Assembly (NCBI GenBank): GCA_002373555.1
Contig: DFKM01000075.1
Coordinates: forward strand, 1-5,041
Direction: 5' to 3'
Source of the DNA: Lachnospiraceae bacterium UBA3645
Lineage (GTDB): Bacteria > Bacillota > Clostridia > Lachnospirales > Lachnospiraceae
Length of the DNA: 5,041 nt
Shown: positions 1 through 5,035 of the stretch, piece after piece
Numbering within the stretch: position 1 is the first letter of the stretch
How the letters are laid out: each line of letters begins with the position of its first letter
Translations under genes and position numbers: made by a program
Notes under the pieces: model-generated
Told to the model about the DNA's origin: nothing
Database searches by the model: none
The model's input: only the letters and a program-made list of their open reading frames with translations

Positions 1-35
1 GCGCAGTCAACGTCGATCTTGTAGGTCTTTTTCAT
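1..35 (-). CDS. N-terminus of a heavy-metal-associated (HMA) domain protein, probably a metal-transporting P-type ATPase (partial)
   Basis: Only the first 12 codons lie in the window; the gene runs leftward off the edge. They read MKKTYKIDVDCA. A short basic start, a beta-strand (YKIDVDC) and an Asp-Cys is how many clostridial HMA domains begin, usually continuing as a CANCA-like metal-binding loop; the first Cys is visible and the second would lie outside the window. In this group such domains most often form the N-terminus of Cd/Zn/Pb- or Cu-exporting P1B ATPases, but a short free-standing HMA chaperone is equally possible. The start is fixed by AAGGAG at 45-50, nine bases upstream of the ATG. 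The upstream consensus promoter and ArsR/SmtB-like operator independently point to metal efflux. Identification rests on few residues plus regulatory context. Confidence 0.6.
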   Translation of the reverse strand, partial: MKKTYKIDVDC

Positions 36-44
36 GGGATCTTT

Positions 45-50
45 CTCCTT
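45..50 (-). promoter_or_regulatory. Ribosome binding site of the HMA gene
   Basis: AAGGAG on the minus strand, nine bases before the ATG at 33-35. It supports this start for a gene of which only a few codons are visible. Confidence 0.8.
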
Positions 51-130
51 ACTTTTCTTTTGAGATCACGAAAGGCAGCGTTTCAGATTCACACGGTTTC
101 TTCGTGCTGTACTCCCGCAAATCTTTTTAT

Positions 131-152
131 CATTTGAGCATTTATTCAAATG
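131..152 (-). promoter_or_regulatory. ArsR/SmtB-type metal-sensor operator
   Basis: A perfect dyad with 7-base arms, CATTTGA and TCAAATG, around an 8-base centre. Its core on the plus strand (135-148) reads TGAGCATTTATTCA, one base away from the TGAACA-NN-TATTCA pattern known for SmtB/CzrA/CadC-type repressors. It lies just downstream of the -10 box, around +4 to +25 of the predicted transcript, where a bound repressor would block RNA polymerase. The inferred role is repression of the HMA gene until Zn, Cd, Pb or a similar ion releases the repressor. No regulator gene is visible in the window. Confidence 0.7.
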
Positions 153-161
153 TTTATCTAT

Positions 162-189
162 ATTATACACCGTTTCCATCGTATGTCAA
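162..189 (-). promoter_or_regulatory. Consensus sigma-A promoter of the HMA gene
   Basis: On the minus strand a perfect TTGACA (184-189) is followed after 16 bases by a perfect TATAAT (162-167). Transcription would start near 155 and give a leader of about 120 bases before the HMA start codon. Such a strong core promoter is typical of operons held off by a repressor, which fits the dyad immediately downstream. Confidence 0.85.
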
Positions 190-213
190 TGGATTTCTGC
201 AGTCCTTCTGCAA

Positions 214-627
214 TTTACGGATACAATTTCTTTCCTGCTATTTGCGTCCGTAATTCTTCCGGGCTCCGCGCCTGTTTCCGCCTTCCTTTTACGGACGAAT
301 ATTTCTCCTCAAGTCTTTGCGTCCGTAATTCTTCCGGGCTCCGCGCCTGTTTCCGCCTTCTTCCTACGGACGAAACTCTCTCCTCACGCCTTTGCAGCCG
401 TATTTCTTCCGCGCTCCGCACCTGTTTCCGCCTTCTTCCTACGGACAAAACTCTCTCCTCAAGTCTTTGCGTCCGTAATTCTTCCGCGCTCCGCACCTAT
501 TTCCGCCTTCCTTTTACGGACGAAACTCTCTCCTCATGCCTTTGCAGCCGTAATTCTTCCGCGCTCCGCACCTGTTTCCGCCTTCTTCCTACGGACGAAA
601 CTCTCTCTTCACGCCTTTGCAGCCGTA
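214..627. repeat. 75-bp tandem repeat array with inverted arms
   Basis: Five full units begin at 244, 319, 394, 469 and 544, all exactly 75 bp. A degenerate partial unit lies on the left (214-243) and a 9-base stub on the right (619-627). Each unit holds a left arm (GCGTCCGTAA, or GCAGCCGTA in units 3, 5 and the stub), a conserved CTTCC...CTCCGC...TTTCCGCCTTC block, and a right arm TACGGACG. Left and right arms are complementary over 8-9 bases in units 1, 2 and 4. A right arm can also pair with the next unit's left arm across about 20 bases, so two alternative hairpin registers exist. Because 75 is divisible by three, frames stay open on both strands across the array, but neither has a convincing start signal. 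The inner sequence is conserved between units, so this is not CRISPR. Confidence 0.9.
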
Positions 628-636
628 CCCCGGCAC

Positions 637-667
637 AAAAAAAAAGCAGAGAGGAAATCCTCTCTGC
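637..667 (-). terminator. Intrinsic terminator of the mscS-like gene
   Basis: The stem GCAGAGAGGA (646-655) and TCCTCTCTGC (658-667) is a ten-base perfect inverted repeat. On the minus strand it is followed by nine Ts (complement of the A-run 637-645). It starts 12 bases after the stop codon of the MscS-like gene, so it ends that transcript before the repeat array. Confidence 0.95.
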
Positions 668-679
668 CCGGAATCACTT

Positions 680-1477
680 TTATCCGTTGATAACCTTGAC
701 CGCAGGGCCTGCCACACCGGCTTCGCCGAGCGCCGCCGTGATCTGATCGCTCAGATCGAAATAGACGGTCCAGTAATCCTCACTCTTGCACCATGCTCTG
801 GTGGTGAATTCCATGGCCTCATTTGATCCGCCGGAAACTCTCGCGAAAGGCTCTCCGGGCGCATCCAGCACTAGCGGATGCTTCTTCATGACATCCAGCA
901 TGACATTCTGGATCTTGTAGATATCCTGTCCTTTGCCGCAGCCGAAGGTAAGATCCACTCTTCTGCACTCCTCGGAGCTGCAGTTGGTCACATTCGCGTT
1001 CATCAGCGAGCCGTTCGGGATCGTGACTCTCTTGTTGTCTGTCGTCGTCAGCACAGTGTAGAAAAGGGTGATTTCCCTGACCACGCCTTCATCGCCCGCC
1101 GCAATGATATAATCCCCGACATTGAACGGGCGGAAGATCAGCAGCATGATGCCGCCGGCCAGGTTGGAGAGCGCACCCTGCAGCGCCATGCCGACAGCCA
1201 GACCTGCGGAAGCAAGCACGGCCACGACCGAGGCCATCGGTACGCCGAGAACGCCGATGATCGAGATGATCAGAACGATGTTCAGACCGATCTTGATGAA
1301 GTTCAGCATGAATGACTTCACCGTAGGATCCATCTTGTCCATCATCTTTCCGTTCTCGAACATCGCCACGATACGGTTGATGATCATGCGTCCGATGATG
1401 AAGATCAGCAGCGCAAGTACCAGTTTCCCACCGACATTGACGCCAAGATCAGTGAGGTTTTTCAATAAGTTCTCCAT
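680..1477 (-). CDS. mscS: Small-conductance mechanosensitive channel, MscS family
   Basis: This 265-residue membrane protein should open under membrane tension and release solutes after osmotic downshock, acting as a homoheptamer by analogy with E. coli MscS. Membrane segments lie near residues 15-38 (TM1), 60-80 (TM2) and 82-115 (TM3). The pore helix has the hallmark Ala/Gly packing, GLAVGMALQGALSNLAGG (about 92-109), followed by FRPFNVGDYI at the start of the cytoplasmic beta domain and IPNG at 153-156. The C-terminal alpha/beta domain is present, but the protein ends in AGVAGPAVKVING instead of the usual Ile-Ser-[Phe/Ile]-Pro-Tyr-Pro-Gln strand that closes the portal. The start is supported by AAGGAGG at 1484-1490, six bases upstream. 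It lies 122 bp downstream of the AEC gene with no clear terminator between, so cotranscription is plausible; I see no strong promoter of its own. Confidence 0.95.
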   Translation of the reverse strand: MENLLKNLTDLGVNVGGKLVLALLIFIIGRMIINRIVAMFENGKMMDKMDPTVKSFMLNFIKIGLNIVLIISIIGVLGVPMASVVAVLASAGLAVGMALQGALSNLAGGIMLLIFRPFNVGDYIIAAGDEGVVREITLFYTVLTTTDNKRVTIPNGSLMNANVTNCSSEECRRVDLTFGCGKGQDIYKIQNVMLDVMKKHPLVLDAPGEPFARVSGGSNEAMEFTTRAWCKSEDYWTVYFDLSDQITAALGEAGVAGPAVKVING

Positions 1478-1526
1478 GTGTGTCCTCCTTTTTCTCCGCC
1501 GCAGCGGGTATTTTTATCTGGTTTCA

Positions 1527-1542
1527 TGCCGGCCTGCCGGCA
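1527..1542. repeat. Short GC-rich inverted repeat between the AEC and mscS genes
   Basis: TGCCGGCCTGCCGGCA forms a 6-7 bp stem in the 122-bp gap. On the minus strand it is followed by TGAAACC, not a T-run, so it is not a standard terminator. It might act as a transcript-processing or attenuating hairpin, or be incidental. Confidence 0.4.
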
Positions 1543-1599
1543 AAGCTTCCGTTCTGATCAGCGGCCTTTCCTGCCCGCTTTCTGCGCTGCACCTTTCCG

Positions 1600-2520
1600 T
1601 CACAGCAGCATCAGGATCACCGGAATCGTCACTATACTGCAAAGGCTCGTCATGAAGATCGCGCCGGCCGCGTATTCCGCATCCTTCTCATAGCGCTGGG
1701 CCAGCATCAGGGAAACAGACGGCCCGGGCATCGCCATGATCAGTGTGACCACGCCGACCAGCAGCGGATGTCCGCCAAACGGCAGAACCTTCAGGACCAG
1801 CATGGCGAGCAGCGGAACGGCAACCAGTCTGACCGCGGTCACGCTCCGGATATCCTTATCCGTAAAGACTTTGGATATCCTGTTGCCCGAGAGACTCAAA
1901 CCGATCAGGAACATCGAGAGCGGCGTCGTGATGTCTCCGAAGGCGGAAATGATCCGGAGCGGGACATCCGGGATCGGGATCCCGAAGAAAAAGATGATCA
2001 TGCCGAGCGCCGTTGCGATATTCACGTTTGTAATGAGCAGATGCTTCAGATCGGTATCGCCGCTGTTTCCGCCGATCAGCTTCGCGCCGATCGTCCACGC
2101 GGTAAAGTTGAACGAGAAATTCATGATCGCTGCCAGAAAAAGGCCGTCATTTCCGAAGATCGCCAGAGTGAGCGGAAAGCCCATAAAGCCGATATTGGAA
2201 AATGTCGCGGCGGTCGTCCAGATCCCTCTTCTCTCATCCGGCACCTTCAGCAGGCCGGACACCCTGTACCACAGGATCGAGCCGACGGCGTAAAAGGAAA
2301 ATCCGATGAGCAGGATCAGCAGACTGTCCATGGCCATCCGGCTGTCAAATTCCCTGACCATGGACGAAATGATCGTGCACGGTACGGTGACCTGCATTAA
2401 GAAAGTTGTAAAATCCGCCTGCGCACGTTCACTTAAGATCCCGCTGCGGCCGGTAAACAGACCGATCGCGATCATAATGAAAATGACCGCGAGATTTGTG
2501 ACAATGATAGAGAAATTCAT
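1600..2520 (-). CDS. AEC-family (auxin efflux carrier/malate permease-like) transporter
   Basis: A hydrophobic protein of 306 residues, the normal length of the bacterial AEC family (bile/arsenite/riboflavin transporter-like fold, two inverted five-helix repeats). Segments lie roughly at 5-23, 38-53, 66-86, 102-122, 126-148, 163-182, 194-211, 226-246, 252-272 and 284-306. Family features include the VTVPCTI helix break near 44-50, SNIGFMGFP at 108-116, TPLSMFLIGLSLS at 199-211 and MPGPSVSLMLAQRY at 264-277. Bacterial members include malate, malonate and other organic-anion carriers, but substrate cannot be predicted here and no metabolic gene lies next to it. The start ATG at 2518-2520 is preceded by GGAG seven bases upstream; an overlapping ATG four bases earlier is out of frame. 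It is followed by the MscS gene and preceded by the terminator of the PAP2 gene, so it begins a new transcript. Confidence 0.92.
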   Translation of the reverse strand: MNFSIIVTNLAVIFIMIAIGLFTGRSGILSERAQADFTTFLMQVTVPCTIISSMVREFDSRMAMDSLLILLIGFSFYAVGSILWYRVSGLLKVPDERRGIWTTAATFSNIGFMGFPLTLAIFGNDGLFLAAIMNFSFNFTAWTIGAKLIGGNSGDTDLKHLLITNVNIATALGMIIFFFGIPIPDVPLRIISAFGDITTPLSMFLIGLSLSGNRISKVFTDKDIRSVTAVRLVAVPLLAMLVLKVLPFGGHPLLVGVVTLIMAMPGPSVSLMLAQRYEKDAEYAAGAIFMTSLCSIVTIPVILMLL

Positions 2521-2549
2521 TCATAAACTCCGTTTTCGGTGATAGAATT

Positions 2550-2555
2550 ATTTTA
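2550..2555 (-). promoter_or_regulatory. Candidate -10 box for the AEC gene
   Basis: TAAAAT on the minus strand, about 30 bases upstream of the AEC start codon. A promoter is expected here because a terminator lies just upstream, but no good -35 hexamer is seen at 16-18 bases spacing, so the exact site is uncertain. Confidence 0.35.
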
Positions 2556-2625
2556 CACCGTTTTGACAGATAAATCTACCGGTCTTTTATGAAACCGCAT
2601 CATTTCCCTGTTTTTTATGTACAAC

Positions 2626-2651
2626 AAAACGCCGGGAGCGCCCGGCGTTTT
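2626..2651 (-). terminator. Intrinsic terminator of the PAP2 phosphatase gene
   Basis: An 11-bp perfect stem, AAAACGCCGGG (2626-2636) and CCCGGCGTTTT (2641-2651), with a four-base loop. On the minus strand the stem ends in TTTT and continues GTTGT. It begins 11 bases after the stop codon at 2663. The A/T ends make the stem partly symmetric, but no plus-strand gene reads into it. Confidence 0.92.
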
Positions 2652-2662
2652 GAACCCCTGTC

Positions 2663-3610
2663 TCAGGAGACCTGCCGAAACAGCCGTAGGCTATCCCGGA
2701 TCCTGTTCTCCATCCGGAACAACATCGGATAGATGCCCAGCAGCACGAATCCGATGATGAAATACCGCACCGCACGCACCAGGAACTGCGGCAGTTCCGG
2801 CTGCGCCAGCCATTCCGCATCAAACGGCATCTTCATAAGTGTGTTCAGCGCAAAGTAGAGGATCAGCCCGCCGAGCACCCGCAGGGAAGCAACCGCCGGA
2901 TCCGACGTCATTTCAAAGTTCACATACTTTTTTTCAAACGGCAGCGCCAGGAACATACCGCCCATCACGCCGAGCGCGGTATAGTAGTCCGATGTCCGGC
3001 AGAAAAAGATGCCGGTCAGTGACACTGCGAAAATCACCAGCCGCAGCAGTCCTTTCCGCTCGATCTTCCGCTGCAGATAAGATATGAACAGGACGACGGC
3101 GCCGCCGCAGACCCAGCCGACGAGCACATCCGTCGGATAGTGCACGCCGAGCATCACTCTGGAAATGCCGACCAGGAGCGGCAGGATCAGCGCACCGGCG
3201 ATCAGGATCTTCGTTCTCTTATACACCGGCAGAGAACCGTACACGATCGCCGAATTCATGGAGTGTCCGCTGGGGAAGGAATATCCCTGCAGGGAAATGT
3301 CGTAAATATCCCCTTCGTGGACCGGTTTCAGGCATTCAATGCCTGCGATATCAAAATACGGTCTTCTGCGGAGCACCAGGTTCTTCAGCATAGGGTTCAG
3401 GACCAGACCGAGCGTGATATTGGTGCCGATGAATTCGGCGTACTTCTTGTCAATGCACCAGTAAAGGAGCCCCAGGATCAGGATCAGGCAGAGTTCTTCG
3501 CCCAGGACGGAGGCGGCGGACGCCGCTTTTGCCGAAATCGTGCCCATATGGCTCTGCACCCAGAGCATCAGGGATGCTTCCCAGTCATAATAAAATGTAA
3601 TGCCTTCCAT
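2663..3610 (-). CDS. PAP2-family integral membrane phosphatase (lipid phosphate or undecaprenyl-diphosphate phosphatase-like)
   Basis: The protein has 315 residues and all three phosphatidic acid phosphatase type 2 motifs: K76-x6-R83-P84, P113-S114-G115-H116, and S150-R151-x5-H157-x3-D161. H116 (acid/base) and H157 (nucleophile, helped by D161) make the catalytic set complete. The family hydrolyses lipid phosphates at the outer face of the membrane; bacterial members act on undecaprenyl diphosphate, phosphatidylglycerol phosphate or phosphatidate. Hydrophobic segments lie near 38-53, 62-75, 118-128, 134-149, 160-178, 188-204, 208-225, 243-258 and 280-298. The tail after about residue 185 is an extra membrane region beyond the minimal PAP2 fold, an architecture I associate with clostridial relatives. 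The start is supported by GGAGG (3617-3621), six bases upstream. It ends at a strong terminator, so it appears monocistronic. It is divergent from the CapA-like gene. Substrate is inferred only. Confidence 0.93.
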   Translation of the reverse strand: MEGITFYYDWEASLMLWVQSHMGTISAKAASAASVLGEELCLILILGLLYWCIDKKYAEFIGTNITLGLVLNPMLKNLVLRRRPYFDIAGIECLKPVHEGDIYDISLQGYSFPSGHSMNSAIVYGSLPVYKRTKILIAGALILPLLVGISRVMLGVHYPTDVLVGWVCGGAVVLFISYLQRKIERKGLLRLVIFAVSLTGIFFCRTSDYYTALGVMGGMFLALPFEKKYVNFEMTSDPAVASLRVLGGLILYFALNTLMKMPFDAEWLAQPELPQFLVRAVRYFIIGFVLLGIYPMLFRMENRIRDSLRLFRQVS

Positions 3611-3623
3611 ATATATCCTCCGG

Positions 3624-3646
3624 GGACAGGGAGCCGGCCCCTGTCC
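3624..3646. repeat. REP-like hairpin A in the PAP2 leader
   Basis: GGACAGGG (3624-3631) and CCCTGTCC (3639-3646) form a perfect 8-bp stem around AGCCGGC. On the PAP2 transcript the stem ends two bases before the CGGAGG ribosome binding site. Sequence and loop resemble hairpin B 17 bases to the right. Confidence 0.7.
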
Positions 3647-3662
3647 TGTTTTCGTATCTGAT

Positions 3663-3690
3663 GAGGGGCGGGAAACCGGCCCCGTCCCTC
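3663..3690. repeat. REP-like hairpin B
   Basis: GAGGGGCGGG (3663-3672) and CCCGTCCCTC (3681-3690) pair over ten bases, with one G-T pair on the plus strand that becomes a C-A mismatch on the minus strand. The loop carries CCGGC. Read on the minus strand, this copy (GACGGGGCCGG...) and hairpin A (GACAGGGGCCGG...) align as diverged copies of one element. No T-run follows on either strand, so it is not a terminator. Confidence 0.65.
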
Positions 3691-3694
3691 GTTC

Positions 3695-3725
3695 AGTATA
3701 CTCTTTTTCGCAAAGGAGAGTGTAA
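3695..3725 (-). promoter_or_regulatory. Candidate promoter of the PAP2 gene
   Basis: On the minus strand TATACT (3695-3700) is a good -10 box and TTACAC (3720-3725) a partial -35 with a long 19-base spacer. Transcription would start near 3688, placing hairpin A and most of hairpin B in a 5' leader of about 78 bases. The spacer is largely covered by an imperfect palindrome. Confidence 0.5.
3697..3724. promoter_or_regulatory. Imperfect palindrome over the PAP2 promoter
   Basis: A 28-base dyad centred between 3710 and 3711 in which 10 of 14 base pairs are symmetric, with outer arms ACTCT and AGAGT. It overlaps the -10 edge and fills the spacer of the candidate PAP2 promoter, a usual place for a repressor operator. 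I do not recognise a known regulator's motif in it. Confidence 0.35.
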
Positions 3726-3774
3726 TCATTTTACGTCGTTTTCGTGAACATTTCCACATTATTGGACGAAATGA

Positions 3775-3783
3775 TGGTATAAT
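3775..3783 (+). promoter_or_regulatory. Extended -10 promoter of the CapA-like gene
   Basis: TGGTATAAT combines a perfect TATAAT (3778-3783) with an upstream TG-N extension, which can compensate for a weak -35 box; CACATT at 3755-3760 is the best -35 at 17 bases. Transcription would begin near 3790, giving a leader of about 50 bases. Confidence 0.75.
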
Positions 3784-3841
3784 TTCTGACAGAACGGCCG
3801 GGATTCCTTCCCTGCCTGCAGTTTTAAGGAGGAGAACGAAA

Positions 3842-4993
3842 ATGAAGCACTATCAAAAGTTCCGCAGGCTTCTCTGCCTGCTCCTGACCATGCTGATGAT
3901 CCTTCCCGCCGGCCTGCCGGCACCGGCTTACGGCGTGGAGAAAGAGGATTCGGACACAAAGAAAAGCGGCAAGAGCGTCGTTGATCTTGTTGCTGTCGGC
4001 GACGATCTTCTGCATAAACCGGTCTATACCCGCATGAAGAAAAAGGGAAAATACAACTTTGACAACATGTTCAAGTATATCAAAGAGGATATTCAGGCCG
4101 CGGATCTTTCCGTCATCAACCAGGAAACGATCCTGGTGAAGAAGGATTACACCAGCTATCCCCGCTTCGGCTCACCGTACCGGGTCGCCGATGCCATTGC
4201 AAAAGCCGGCTTCAATGTCATCACGCATGCGACCAACCACACGCTCGACCGCGGGCAGGAAAATGTCCTGGGCACGCTGAAATACTGGCGGAAGCATCAT
4301 CCGGACATTACGGTACTCGGCATTCACAGCAGTCAGAAAGACAGGAACAACATCGATATCGTGGAAAAAAACGGCATTAAAATCGCTATGCTGAACTACA
4401 CTTACAGCCTGAACGGCCGGTCGCTCCCTTCCGGAAAGCCGTATCTGATCGACATGCTGACCTCTTCCAACCGGAAGAACATTATCAAGGATATCCGCCG
4501 GGCGAAGAAGAAGGCGGATTTCGTGATCGTTTTCCCGCACTGGGGCACGGAATACAAATATACGCCCAGCTCCAATCAGAAATACTGGGCAAATCTGTTC
4601 CTGAAGGAAGGCGTGGATCTGGTGATCGGAACGCACCCGCATGTCGTTGAGCCGTATAAAATGATGAAGGACAAAAAGACCGGCCACAAGATGCTGATTT
4701 ATTATTCTCTCGGAAATTTCATTTCCAATCAGAAGGAAGTGCCGCGGATGCTCGGCGGGATGGCGAAAGTACAGATTGTGAAGGATAAGAAGGGAACGCG
4801 TGTCAAATCCTATGATCTGATCCCGCTGGTCACGTATCTCAGCCCGGGGCATAAGAACAATTACACGATCAAGCTCTCCGATTTCACGAATAAGCTGGCG
4901 AAGAAACATTATCTGTATGTGAAAAGGCACAAGAAGGATATGAACCCGCGGTATCTGAAAAAGCTGTTTCGTCAGATCGTCCGGAAGGGGTAA
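3842..4993 (+). CDS. Secreted CapA-family protein (PGA_cap, metallophosphatase-like fold)
   Basis: This 383-residue protein belongs to the family of CapA/PgsA, which takes part in poly-gamma-glutamate capsule synthesis or anchoring; many clostridial members have no known substrate. It starts with an export signal: basic KFRR, a hydrophobic core at about 10-22, and candidate signal peptidase I sites APA (27-29) or AYG (29-31). There is no lipobox, so it is secreted or wall-associated, or left anchored by an uncleaved signal. The family motifs are all present: VAVGDDLLH (51-58), NQE (93-95), HATNHTLDRG (129-138), FPHWGTEY (231-238), GTHPHVVEP (263-271) and YSLGNFI (288-294). These carry the Asp, Asn, His and Glu residues that line the metallophosphatase-like site. 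The last 35 residues are strongly basic. AAGGAGG (3826-3832) lies nine bases before the ATG. No capB/capC-like genes are visible, so a capsule role is not supported; a role in an envelope polymer fits the divergent PAP2 gene. Confidence 0.93.
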   Translation: MKHYQKFRRLLCLLLTMLMILPAGLPAPAYGVEKEDSDTKKSGKSVVDLVAVGDDLLHKPVYTRMKKKGKYNFDNMFKYIKEDIQAADLSVINQETILVKKDYTSYPRFGSPYRVADAIAKAGFNVITHATNHTLDRGQENVLGTLKYWRKHHPDITVLGIHSSQKDRNNIDIVEKNGIKIAMLNYTYSLNGRSLPSGKPYLIDMLTSSNRKNIIKDIRRAKKKADFVIVFPHWGTEYKYTPSSNQKYWANLFLKEGVDLVIGTHPHVVEPYKMMKDKKTGHKMLIYYSLGNFISNQKEVPRMLGGMAKVQIVKDKKGTRVKSYDLIPLVTYLSPGHKNNYTIKLSDFTNKLAKKHYLYVKRHKKDMNPRYLKKLFRQIVRKG

Positions 4994-5012
4994 ATCGGCA
5001 TTCTTTTTTAAC

Positions 5013-5035
5013 CCATTGGGGACAGGCACCAATGG
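5013..5035. repeat. GGGGACAGG-containing inverted repeat downstream of the CapA-like gene
   Basis: CCATTGG (5013-5019) and CCAATGG (5029-5035) form a perfect 7-bp stem around GGACAGGCA. The block GGGGACAGG (5018-5026) recurs at 3622-3630. A T-run at 5004-5009 lies before, not after, the stem, so this is not an intrinsic terminator for the CapA-like gene. It looks like a dispersed REP-type palindrome, and it may continue beyond the window. Confidence 0.6.

Noticed and set aside
91..135. 14-codon leader peptide (MIKRFAGVQHEETV) in the HMA gene leader
   Set aside because: There is no ribosome binding site before its ATG and no attenuator-like structure follows.
215..496. 93-residue minus-strand open frame in the array
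   Set aside because: It starts at a GTG only because a TAG (497-499) breaks the longer repeat frame, and it lacks a ribosome binding site. Treated as a by-product of the repeat; kept as a finding.
214..627. CRISPR array
   Set aside because: The whole 75-bp unit is conserved, with no unique spacers and no cas genes nearby.
150..746. 198-residue plus-strand open frame across the 75-bp array
   Set aside because: It has no ribosome binding site, owes its openness to the 75-bp period, and runs through the mscS terminator into the mscS gene on the opposite strand.
2563..2591. Plus-strand TTGACA at 2563-2568 as a promoter
   Set aside because: No acceptable -10 box follows at 16-18 bases and there is no plus-strand gene downstream.
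3568..3759. 63-residue minus-strand frame through the PAP2 leader
   Set aside because: It overlaps the PAP2 start out of frame, lacks a clear ribosome binding site, and runs through the two hairpins.
4994..5012. Terminator for the CapA-like gene at the T-run 5004-5009
   Set aside because: No stable stem precedes the T-run, and the only palindrome follows it.
4172..5032. 286-residue antisense open frame opposite the CapA-like gene
   Set aside because: The plus-strand protein has all CapA motifs and a good start; the antisense frame begins at TTG in the terminal palindrome and has no recognisable domain.
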